Origin: Streptomyces echinatus
GTDB taxonomy: Bacteria; Actinomycetota; Actinomycetes; Streptomycetales; Streptomycetaceae
Reading direction: 5' to 3'
Assembly: GCF_014203595.1 (NCBI RefSeq)
Contig: NZ_JACHJK010000012.1
Span: 62,001-126,000, forward strand
Length of the DNA stretch: 64,000 nt
In this document: one piece after another, positions 7,220-14,732 of the stretch
Layout: the number at the start of each line of letters is the position of its first letter
How positions within the stretch are numbered: the stretch's first letter is position 1
Translations under genes and position numbers: made by a program
The notes under the pieces: model-generated
The model's database searches: none
The model's input: only the letters and a program-made list of their open reading frames with translations
Told to the model about the DNA's origin: nothing

Positions 7220-7588
7220 GTGAGCCTGAAGATCCGCATCGATGACAGCGCGCCCCCGTACGAGCAGGTGCGGGCGCAGATCTCCGAGCAGGCGCGATCC
7301 GGGGTGCTCCCGGTGGGGTACCGGCTGCCGACCGTGCGGGGGCTGGCCGAGTCCCTGGGGCTCGCGGTCAACACGGTGGCCAAGGCGTACCGGGCGCTGG
7401 AGGGCGACGGGGTGATCGAGACGCGGGGGCGCAACGGCACGTTCGTGGCGGCCGCCGGCTCGGCCGCGGTGCGTGAGGCGTCGCTGGCCGCGCAGGCGTA
7501 CGTGGAGCGGGTGCGGCGGCTGGGGCTGGCCGAGCCGGACGCGCTGGCCGCCGTGCGGGATGCCCTGCGGGCGGCCTACGGAGAGTAG
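7220..7588 (+). CDS. GntR-family regulator, YtrA subfamily
   Basis: 122 aa from GTG 7220. A compact GntR protein: the winged HTH covers residues 10-75 (PPYEQVRAQISEQARSGVLPVGYRLPTVRGLAESLGLAVNTVAKAYRALEGDGVIETRGRNGTFV) followed by a short helical tail of about 45 residues and no ligand-binding domain. That length and layout are those of YtrA-type regulators, which usually control ABC transporters, though none is adjacent here. The start was chosen at the -10-compatible GTG rather than the upstream frame extension. Confidence 0.88.
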   Translation: MSLKIRIDDSAPPYEQVRAQISEQARSGVLPVGYRLPTVRGLAESLGLAVNTVAKAYRALEGDGVIETRGRNGTFVAAAGSAAVREASLAAQAYVERVRRLGLAEPDALAAVRDALRAAYGE

Positions 7589-7712
7589 CGGAGCGGTGCG
7601 TCCGGGCGGCCGATGACGGCCCGGCACCGCCGGCTCCGTACGCCGTGGCCGAGCGCGGGGCAGGACGGGCGGGCCGGTCACGTGGGATGCGGTCGGGGTG
7701 GGTTGAGCAGGG

Positions 7713-8483
7713 TCAGCCGAGTTTCAGCGGTTCCGGGACGCGTGTCACCGTCAGGGCCGCTCTCCGTGCCGTCCGTCCGAACGCCACCGCGTCCCGCACC
7801 GCCGCACCCCCCGGGTCGTTGTTGAAGTACGCGTACACGTCCTCGGCGTCGGACCACGTCGTGGCGATGCGGTCCACCCAGGTCTCCAGCGAGCGCCTGC
7901 CGTAACGCGGCCAGGGCCGGGCGCGGCCCTGGTGGAAGCGGACGTAGCCCCAGCCGGCGGTGCGCCACAGCGGGACGACCGGGCGGGCCAGGACGTCCGC
8001 CCAGCACAGGGCCGCGCCCCGGGACTCCAGGACGCGCCGCAGCTCCGGCGTCCACCAGCTGTCGTGCCGGGGCTCCACGGCCACCCTCGTCGCGGGCGGG
8101 AAACAGGCCAGGCAGGCGTCCAGCAGGGGCGGGTCGGCACGCAGGGTGGGCGGCAACTGGAGGAGGACCGGGCCCAGGCGGTCACCGAGGCCCGCCGCGT
8201 GACTCATCAGCCGGTGCACCGGCTCCTCGGGGTCCTTCAGGCGCTTGATGTGGGTGAGATACCGGCTGGCCTTGACCGCGACCACGAAGTCCGGCGGGAC
8301 ACGGTCGCGCCAGGAGGCGAAGGTGTCGTACGACGGCAGCCGGTAGAACGCGTTGTTGATCTCCACCGTCGCGAACAGCCGGGTGTACTCCTCCAGCCAC
8401 AGCCGCGTCGGCACCCCGGCCGGATAGACGAGGTCCCGCCAGTCCTTGTACTGCCACCCCGACGTGCCGACATGCAGGGTCAT
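7713..8483 (-). CDS. DUF72 (YecE-like) protein
   Basis: 256 aa. A TIM-barrel-like DUF72 protein with the signature start HVGTSGWQYKDWRDLVYP, VEINNAFYRLPS, FVVAVKASRYLTHIKRL, LGPVLLQLPP, VAVEPRHDSWW and YAYFNNDPGG. The family is widespread and conserved; its biochemical role is unsettled. It ends 15 bp downstream of the AAA protein gene on the same strand, so the two may be co-transcribed. Confidence 0.9.
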   Translation of the reverse strand: MTLHVGTSGWQYKDWRDLVYPAGVPTRLWLEEYTRLFATVEINNAFYRLPSYDTFASWRDRVPPDFVVAVKASRYLTHIKRLKDPEEPVHRLMSHAAGLGDRLGPVLLQLPPTLRADPPLLDACLACFPPATRVAVEPRHDSWWTPELRRVLESRGAALCWADVLARPVVPLWRTAGWGYVRFHQGRARPWPRYGRRSLETWVDRIATTWSDAEDVYAYFNNDPGGAAVRDAVAFGRTARRAALTVTRVPEPLKLG

Positions 8484-8498
8484 ACCCTCATGAAAGCA

Positions 8499-9593
8499 CT
8501 ACAGGTACAGCCCCGCGTCCGCTCCCTCCCGGGCCCCCGGCACCGACGTCGGCGCCGTACCCCGGCGCAGCGCGTACAGCTCGGCCAGGGTCGCGCCCTC
8601 CCGGCCCACGCCCTGCTCGGTGCCGAGCCAGTCCACCGCCTCCGTGCGGGTCAGCGGGCCCACCTCGATGCGGGCGAGGCAGCGGCCGGGGCGGACCACG
8701 GCCGGGTGCAGACGCTCCAGGTCCTCGTTGGTGGTGACACCGACCAGGACGTTGCGGCCCTGGCCGAGCAGGCCGTCGGTGAGGTTCAGCAGCCGGGACA
8801 GGGCCTGGCCCGCCGTGTGCCGGGCCTCACCGCGGATCAGCTCGTCACAGTCCTCCAGCAGCAGCAGACGCCAGCGGCCCTTGCCCGCGCCGTCGTCCTC
8901 ACCGATCGCGATGTCCATCAGATAGCCGACGTCGGAGAAGAGCCGCTCGGGGTCCAGGACGCAGTCCACCTGGCACCAGTCCCGCCAGGAACGGGCCAGT
9001 GTCCGCAGTGCGGAGGTCTTGCCGGTGCCCGGCGGGCCGTGCAGCAGGAGCAGCCGGCCCGCGATGTCCACGGGGGTCGTCCCCATCAGGCGGTCCATGG
9101 CGTCGGCCACCGGCGCCGTGTAGTTGGGCCGGACCTCGTCCCAGGTACCCGCCGAGATCTGCCGGGTGGTGCGGTGCGGGCCGCGCCGCGGGGAGACGTA
9201 CCAGAACCCCATCGTCACATTCTCCGGCTGCGGTTCCGGCTCGTCGGCAGCGCCGTCCGTGGCCTGGTCGAGGACCTGCTGGGCCAGCTCGGCGGTGGTC
9301 GCAGTGACCGTCACGTCCGCGCCCCGGTTCCAGCGGGAGATCAGCAGGGTCCAGCCGTCCCCCTCGGCGAGGGTCGCGCTGCGGTCGTCGTCCCGGGCGA
9401 CCCGCAGCACCCGGGCCCCCTCCGGCAGCAGCGTCGCGCCGGAGCGCACGCGGTCGATGTTGGCGGCGTGCGAGTACGGCTGCTCGCCCGTCGCGAAGCG
9501 GCCGAGGAACAGCGCGTCGACGACGTCGGACGGTGAGTCGGAGTCGTCGACGTGGAGCCGGATCGGCAGAGCGTCGTGTGGGTTCGCGGACAT
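8499..9593 (-). CDS. AAA-family ATPase with N-terminal DUF5925-like domain
   Basis: 364 aa from ATG 9593. The N-terminal about 150 residues form a domain of unknown role (LHVDDSDSPSDVVDALFLGRFATGEQPYSHAANI). The AAA module has Walker A LLLLHGPPGTGKTSALR (about residue 180), Walker B RWRLLLLEDCDELI, sensor 1 NVLVGVTTNEDLERLHPAVVRPGRC and an arginine-finger region. It resembles single AAA ATPases of the BCS1/CbxX kind used to remodel proteins. GTG 9611 is in frame upstream. No client protein is apparent from the neighbours. Confidence 0.85.
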   Translation of the reverse strand: MSANPHDALPIRLHVDDSDSPSDVVDALFLGRFATGEQPYSHAANIDRVRSGATLLPEGARVLRVARDDDRSATLAEGDGWTLLISRWNRGADVTVTATTAELAQQVLDQATDGAADEPEPQPENVTMGFWYVSPRRGPHRTTRQISAGTWDEVRPNYTAPVADAMDRLMGTTPVDIAGRLLLLHGPPGTGKTSALRTLARSWRDWCQVDCVLDPERLFSDVGYLMDIAIGEDDGAGKGRWRLLLLEDCDELIRGEARHTAGQALSRLLNLTDGLLGQGRNVLVGVTTNEDLERLHPAVVRPGRCLARIEVGPLTRTEAVDWLGTEQGVGREGATLAELYALRRGTAPTSVPGAREGADAGLYL

Positions 9594-10511
9594 GCCGCCA
9601 TGATCCGGCACGGATGCCCTCCGCGCACGGCTTTTCCGCCGCCGGGCGCTCCGCTGGAAGAGCGGTTCTTCCCCCGCGGCCGTCCGCGGCCGTCCGTGGC
9701 CGGCCGTTCCCCGGACCATCGGCCGCGCCCGGACCCGGGGGACCCCGTCGCGGCGCGGCCGCGGGGCGGGAGAGCCCCGCGCCCGTACGGCCGGCGGGCA
9801 TCCCCAAGTCGGGCTCGCCCGGCGGGTTGCGCCGTCACTGTTGTCCATGATGGGACGTCATGGGCGCGGTATATGGGGATGGGGTGATGGCGGCTCATCG
9901 CGCTGCTCGGCGTGGGTGCGGCCGTTCTGGCCCTGGTGGTGACCTTGGTCGGCCTGCCCGCTGGCGAGGCGAGCACCGCCGGCACCCCGCGCGACGGTGA
10001 CAGGGTGCACGGCACCCCGGCCACTCCGCCCCGCCCCGCGGGACCGTCGCCGGGCTGGGAGCGCACCCGCCGCCGCGACGGCGGTCGCGGCTCCGGCGAG
10101 CAACGCGGTCAGGCCCCTTCCCGGCCCTGACCGCGTCCCGTCGGCGTCCGCCTCGGCGCCCCCCGGTGAAGGTGACTTGCTACGTATGGTCTGCATTGGC
10201 GACTTTGCCCCCCGACGCGCCGGATGCCGGGCTTCAATGTGGCGCAGCCGTCGTCGGGCCGTCAAGACGACGACCCCCCGCGCGCAGGTGTTCCCCGGAG
10301 GGCGGGAGGCCCCTGGGGAGCAGGGGGCGTGCGGGCCGGCGGGCGGAGTTGACGAGCGGTCAACAGACATGACATGCACACGCAATATATGAGCCGTGAA
10401 CGTCTTGGGCCGATCCTGTTGAGAGCACAAAAGTTTTGGCATGAACACTTCCCGTCAACACGCGTAGTTGCTACGACAGTTGTGGCAGAGATCCTGCTAA
10501 AGGGAGGTTCC
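9594..10511. other. 918 bp without a convincing gene
   Basis: The only coding-like piece is on the plus strand. After an in-frame TGA at 9885 the frame reads WRLIALLGVGAAVLALVVTLVGLPAG, a membrane segment, then an uninformative Pro/Arg-rich stretch to 10130. It may be a decayed short membrane protein. A hairpin CGTCGTC/GACGACG sits at 10249-10272. Nearer the lipase gene is an inverted repeat GTTGAC-N5-GTCAAC (10348-10364) followed by the AT-rich CAATATATG, a likely promoter/operator region. Other long frames here are composition artefacts. Confidence 0.5.
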
Positions 10512-11318
10512 ATGAGACGTTCCCGACTTACCGGATTCGTTACCTCGCTCCTCCTCGCCGCCGGCCTCGGGCTCACCGGGGCCGCTTCGGCGCAGGCGTC
10601 ATCGACGGCCGCGGCCGGCGGCTACGTGGCGCTCGGCGACTCCTACTCCTCCGGAGTGGGATCCGGCAGTTACATCAGCTCAAGCGGCGACTGCAAGCGC
10701 AGCACGAAGGCCTACCCCTACCTGTGGAACGCCGCGCACAGCCCCTCCTCGTTCGCCTTCAACGCCTGTTCGGGCGCGACGACGGACGACGTGCTCTCCG
10801 GCCAGCTCGGCTCGCTGAACACCTCCACCTCGCTGGTGTCCATCAGCATCGGCGGCAACGACGCCGGCTTCGCCGACGTCATGACGACCTGTGTGCTCCA
10901 GTCCGACAGCGCCTGCCTCTCCCGGATCAACACCGCCAAGGCGTACGTCGCGAGCACGCTCCCCGGAAAGCTGGACACCGTCTACAACGCGATCAGCGCC
11001 AAAGCCCCGTCCGCCCGGGTGGTCGTCATCGGCTACCCCCGCTTCTACCTGCTCGGCCAGTCCTGCCTCGGACTTTCCGAGGCCAAGCGGTCCGCGATCA
11101 ACGGCGCCGCCGACTACATGGACGCCGCCATCAAGACCCGTGCCACCGCCCACAACTTCGTCTTCGGCGACGTCCGCACCACGTTCTCCGGCCACGAGAT
11201 CTGCTCCGCCGGCTCCTGGCTGCACAGCCTCAACTGGCTCGACATCGGCGAGTCGTACCACCCGACCGCGTCCGGTCAGTCCGGTGGCTACCTGCCGGTG
11301 CTCACGAACGCGGCCTGA
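10512..11318 (+). CDS. Secreted SGNH/GDSL lipase-esterase
   Basis: 268 aa from ATG 10512 with RBS AGGGAGG. A signal peptide covers residues 1-31 (SLLLAAGLGLTGAASAQA). Catalytic blocks of the GDSL/SGNH family: block I VALGDSYSSG with Ser44, the oxyanion block, block III GGNDAGF with Asn116, and block V ESYHPTASGQ with His250. Six cysteines in the mature part fit three disulfides, as in Streptomyces extracellular lipases of this type (the S. coelicolor SCO1725 protein, from memory). It hydrolyses esters or lipids outside the cell. Confidence 0.93.
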   Translation: MRRSRLTGFVTSLLLAAGLGLTGAASAQASSTAAAGGYVALGDSYSSGVGSGSYISSSGDCKRSTKAYPYLWNAAHSPSSFAFNACSGATTDDVLSGQLGSLNTSTSLVSISIGGNDAGFADVMTTCVLQSDSACLSRINTAKAYVASTLPGKLDTVYNAISAKAPSARVVVIGYPRFYLLGQSCLGLSEAKRSAINGAADYMDAAIKTRATAHNFVFGDVRTTFSGHEICSAGSWLHSLNWLDIGESYHPTASGQSGGYLPVLTNAA

Positions 11319-11325
11319 CCCGTAC

Positions 11326-11349
11326 GGGCTCGCCGCTCAGGGCGAGCCC
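11326..11349. terminator. Bidirectional terminator between lipase and kinase genes
   Basis: GGGCTCGCC (11326-11334) pairs perfectly with GGCGAGCCC (11341-11349). The loop contains the stop codon of the convergent kinase gene (11337-11339), so the hairpin overlaps the kinase 3' end. Confidence 0.7.
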
Positions 11350-12995
11350 GACGGTGAGGCGGGGGCCCCGTCCGTCGGGGTCTCCGCCGGCGTCGTACAG
11401 GTCACCGAGAACGGCACCGGGTCCGACGTCGCCCGCACCGGACCCCGCACCTCCACGCTGATCTCGTTCTCGATCGTCCCGCCGGTCGCGTACGTCGTCA
11501 CCGTCACCTGCCGCTGCCGGGTGCGCGGTCCGTCCGCCGGGAACGGCAGCGTCTGCCAGCCGGCGTCCGACACCGATCCGTGCGCGAGCACCCACCGGTA
11601 CTCGACCTGCGCGGGCAGCCGCCCCACCGTGAACTCCGCCGTGAACGCCGGTGCCTGCGCGTCCGGCGGCGGGCAGCTCCCGGAGTACTCCGTGTGCGCC
11701 CCGGTCAGCGTGACGTGCACCGTCTGAACCGGCTGACCGCTCGCCGACGTGCCGGCGTGCGTGGGCGACCGCGGCGCGCTGTCGGTGCTCGCTCCGGCGC
11801 TCGGCGTCGGCGTTCTCGCCGGCGTGTGCGCTCCGCCGCCGGTGCGGCCGGTGCTCACCGTGTCGTCCCCCCGCTCCTTCCCGCCGTCGTGGTTGAGCAA
11901 CGCGTACGTCAGTCCCGCCAGGGCCAGCAGCACGGCCAGCACGCCCGCGGCCAGCACGACGGCGCCGCGACGGTCGCGCCGCGGCTCCCGGTCCGGCCCG
12001 GCGGCCGTGGTGCCGGGCTCCGGATACCCGCCGGGCAGGGGCGCCGGCGGGGTGCGGGACGGCTCCGGGTGCCGGACCATCACCGTCGGCGGATACGGCG
12101 TCGCGGAGGGCGCGGTGTCCGCCCGTACCGTCCCGCCCGCCGCGACCAGCCGCAGCTCCCGCTCCGCCCGCTCCGCCGGCAGCCGCTCGGCGGGGTCCTT
12201 GCGCAGCAGCCCCCGGATGACGGGCGCGAGCGGCCCGGCCCACCGCGGTGGCGGCAACTCCTCGTCCACCACGGCCCGCAGCGTGCTGAGCGGTGTGTCC
12301 TGCCGGAACGGGGAGATGCCCTCCACGGTCGCGTACAGCAGGACCCCGAGCGACCACAGGTCCGACTCGGGCCCGGGGGTACGGCCCAACGCCCGTTCCG
12401 GCGCCAGGAACTCGGGCGAGCCGACCACCTCGCCGGTCATGGTCAGGGCCGAGCTGCCCTCCACCGTGGCGATGCCGAAGTCGGTGAGGACCACCCGGCC
12501 GTCGTCGGCGAGCAGCACGTTCGCCGGCTTCACGTCCCGGTGCAGCACCCCGACGGAGTGCGCGGCCCGCAGCGCGGACAGCACCTCCGCGCCGATCCGC
12601 GCGGCGTGCTGCGGCGGCAGGGGCCCCTCCGTCTCCAGCCGGTCGGCGAGGGACGGCCCGCGCACCAGCTCCATCACGATCCACGGCCGGCCGCCCTCCA
12701 GCGCCACGTCGTACACCGTGACCACGTTGCGGTTCGCGACCCGGGCCGCCGCCCATGCCTCGCGCTCCAGACGCGCGTACATCCGCTCGATCTCGGGACC
12801 GGGCAGCCCCGCCGGCGCCCGCACCTCCTTGACGGCCACCTCGCGGTGCAGCACCTCGTCCAGGGCGCGCCACACGGTCCCCATGCCGCCCTCGCCCAGC
12901 GGGGACAGCAGACGGTAGCGTCCCGCGATCACACGTTCACGGCCCGGTTCTTCGGACACGGGCGCCCCCCACGGCATCTCGCGCGAATTCTCCAC
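11337..12995 (-). CDS. Transmembrane Ser/Thr protein kinase with extracellular sensor
   Basis: 552 aa from GTG 12995 (ATG 12977 is an alternative). Kinase domain at residues 27-290: Gly loop LGEGGMGTVW, Lys56 (VAVKEV), catalytic loop LHRDVKPANVLL with Asp154, DFG at 172-174, and activation segment GSPEFLAPE. A Pro-rich juxtamembrane part follows, one membrane helix at about 344-367, a Thr/Ser/Pro linker and an extracellular domain of about 115 residues with two cysteines (GSCPPPD and VTCTTP). It has no PASTA repeats. It starts 10 nt after the NicO gene, so it probably belongs to that operon. The signal it senses is unknown. Confidence 0.92.
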   Translation of the reverse strand: MENSREMPWGAPVSEEPGRERVIAGRYRLLSPLGEGGMGTVWRALDEVLHREVAVKEVRAPAGLPGPEIERMYARLEREAWAAARVANRNVVTVYDVALEGGRPWIVMELVRGPSLADRLETEGPLPPQHAARIGAEVLSALRAAHSVGVLHRDVKPANVLLADDGRVVLTDFGIATVEGSSALTMTGEVVGSPEFLAPERALGRTPGPESDLWSLGVLLYATVEGISPFRQDTPLSTLRAVVDEELPPPRWAGPLAPVIRGLLRKDPAERLPAERAERELRLVAAGGTVRADTAPSATPYPPTVMVRHPEPSRTPPAPLPGGYPEPGTTAAGPDREPRRDRRGAVVLAAGVLAVLLALAGLTYALLNHDGGKERGDDTVSTGRTGGGAHTPARTPTPSAGASTDSAPRSPTHAGTSASGQPVQTVHVTLTGAHTEYSGSCPPPDAQAPAFTAEFTVGRLPAQVEYRWVLAHGSVSDAGWQTLPFPADGPRTRQRQVTVTTYATGGTIENEISVEVRGPVRATSDPVPFSVTCTTPAETPTDGAPASPSGSP

Positions 12996-13004
12996 AAAAG
13001 TAGC

Positions 13005-14732
13005 TCAGCCCAGCGCGGATGCGGCCCCCTTGAGCACCAGTCCCGTGCCCAGCGCCAGCACGACCAGCGCGGACACGAGCGGCAGGGTCCGGTGCGCCAG
13101 GGCGGTCAGCGGGTGCGTGGCCCAGCGCGGGCGCCGCTCCAGCACCCGGGCCGCCCCCGCACCCAGCCGTACGACGGCGAAACCGGCCGCGGTGAGGGTC
13201 AGCGCGAGACCCGCCCCGTACGCCACGACGAGCAGCAGGCCGAACCACGCCTTGCCGAGCGCGGCGGCGCCGACCAGCACGACGACGGCGGAGGGACTGG
13301 GCACCAGCCCGCCGGCGAACCCGAGCAGGATCGTGCCGCGGAGGGTCGGGGCGGTGGGATGGGTGTGGGTGTGCCCGCCGTGAGTATGGGTGTGGCCGCC
13401 GTGGCTGTGGGTGTGACCTCCGTGGGTGTGGCTGTGGGTGTGGGTGTGGCCGGCGTGGGTGTGCTCTCCATGTGAGTGACCGCCGTGCGCCTCGTCCCCA
13501 TGGTGGTGCGCCCCATGGGCGTGCTCCCCATGGCTGTGCTCCTCATGGCCGTGCGGGTGGCCATGGGTGTGGCCCCCATGGGTGTGGCCCCCATGGGTGT
13601 GTTCGACACCGCTGTGCTCGTGAGGGTGGTCGGCGGCGCCGTGTCCGGCACCCACGGTCGCCAGCTCCCGCCGTACCGCCGCTTCCCGGGGCACGGCCAC
13701 CGCGTGCGCGCGGTTGTGCCAGGCCCGGCGCACGAGCGTCACGCCCGCCGCCAGCACCAGGGCGCCGCCGGCGATGCCCAGCCAGGAGATCACCGTGGGC
13801 GTGGCGGCGGAGCCGGCCGTGACGAGGAGGCCCAGGGCGACCACGCCCAGGGTGTGCGTCACGGTGACCGAGGCCGCCAGCGGCAGCACGTCCCGCGGCC
13901 GGGCCCGGCCCCCGCGCGCCGCCGCCGTCGCGGCCATCAGGGTCTTGCCGTGGCCCGGCGCGAGGGCGTGCATCGCGCCCAGGACGACCGCGATGAGCAG
14001 GGCCAGCGCGGCGAAGCCGACGGTGAGGTCCTGCCGGGCCACGAGGTCGTCCAGGGCCCGGGTCCAGCGGTCGGCTCCCCGAGGGAGCACGCCGGACCCC
14101 GTGGCCGCCTGCCGCTGCGCGTCCGCCGCGAGCGCCGGGCCGCCGGGCCGCACCCGCAGGGAGGCGGTGGCGGTGTCGGCGGGGGAGGACAGCAGGTCCT
14201 GGGGATAGACGGTCAGTTCCCGGGAGACCGACGTCTTCGGCACGTCCGTCGCGCTCAGCGTCATCCGGTCGCCGCGCGCCGTGATCTCCCGCCAGCCGGG
14301 CCCGCCGTCGGCGCCGGCACTGTGGAAGCCGAGGCTGACGGTGGCACCGCGGGGGAGCGGCGCGGTCAGCCGGCACTCCACGCGCAGGGTGTCGAGACCG
14401 GCCTGGCCGGGCCGCGGGCGCGCGCTGCTGCGGGCGGCGGTCAGCGCGGCCGCACGCCCGTCCACGCTGAGCCTGCTCCCTGCGGCGGCCCCGGCACAGC
14501 GCTGCCGGGCCCACGCGGCCAGTCCGAGCCGCTCGATCTCGGGCTTGGCCTGTGTCGCCGGGATCTCGGCGAGGTCCTCCACATGGTCGACGCGGAGCTG
14601 CCCGGGAGCGGCGACCAGACCGTCGTAGCGGTTGACGGTGAAGTTGCCGAGGGGGTGCGCGCTCGCGGTGCCGGCCGGCAGCAGGGCCAGGGCGCACACG
14701 GCGAGCAGGACGCACAGCGGACGGAGCTTCAC
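13005..14732 (-). CDS. NicO/RcnA-type nickel-cobalt exporter with His-rich loop
   Basis: 575 aa from GTG 14732. A signal peptide ends at TASAHPLGNFTVNRYDGL; an N-terminal periplasm-side domain of about 200 residues follows, as in nickel/cobalt transporter fusions. The membrane part starts near residue 235 with LGAMHALAPGHGKTLMAAT (the HAL-PGHGK motif of the NicO family) and has about six helices. Between helices lies a hydrophilic stretch of about 90 residues dominated by His-Gly-His-Thr repeats (about 360-455), a metal-buffering loop. The second signature GFAGGLVPSPSAVVVL matches the family. The GTG overlaps the stop of the TPR gene (GTGA). Likely efflux of Ni or Co. Confidence 0.9.
   Translation of the reverse strand: MKLRPLCVLLAVCALALLPAGTASAHPLGNFTVNRYDGLVAAPGQLRVDHVEDLAEIPATQAKPEIERLGLAAWARQRCAGAAAGSRLSVDGRAAALTAARSSARPRPGQAGLDTLRVECRLTAPLPRGATVSLGFHSAGADGGPGWREITARGDRMTLSATDVPKTSVSRELTVYPQDLLSSPADTATASLRVRPGGPALAADAQRQAATGSGVLPRGADRWTRALDDLVARQDLTVGFAALALLIAVVLGAMHALAPGHGKTLMAATAAARGGRARPRDVLPLAASVTVTHTLGVVALGLLVTAGSAATPTVISWLGIAGGALVLAAGVTLVRRAWHNRAHAVAVPREAAVRRELATVGAGHGAADHPHEHSGVEHTHGGHTHGGHTHGHPHGHEEHSHGEHAHGAHHHGDEAHGGHSHGEHTHAGHTHTHSHTHGGHTHSHGGHTHTHGGHTHTHPTAPTLRGTILLGFAGGLVPSPSAVVVLVGAAALGKAWFGLLLVVAYGAGLALTLTAAGFAVVRLGAGAARVLERRPRWATHPLTALAHRTLPLVSALVVLALGTGLVLKGAASALG

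Noticed and set aside
9858..10448. 196-codon minus-strand frame in the 0.9-kb gap
   Set aside because: No RBS, low-complexity Ala/Arg/Gly sequence and rare codons at its start (opposite the AT-rich lipase leader).
12937..13248. Small minus-strand frame over the NicO/kinase junction
   Set aside because: Out of frame with both genes, and the junction is already explained by the nicO stop and kinase start.
13350..13650. Regulatory or satellite repeat of GTGGGTGTG words
   Set aside because: It lies fully inside the NicO gene and encodes the His-rich loop in frame.
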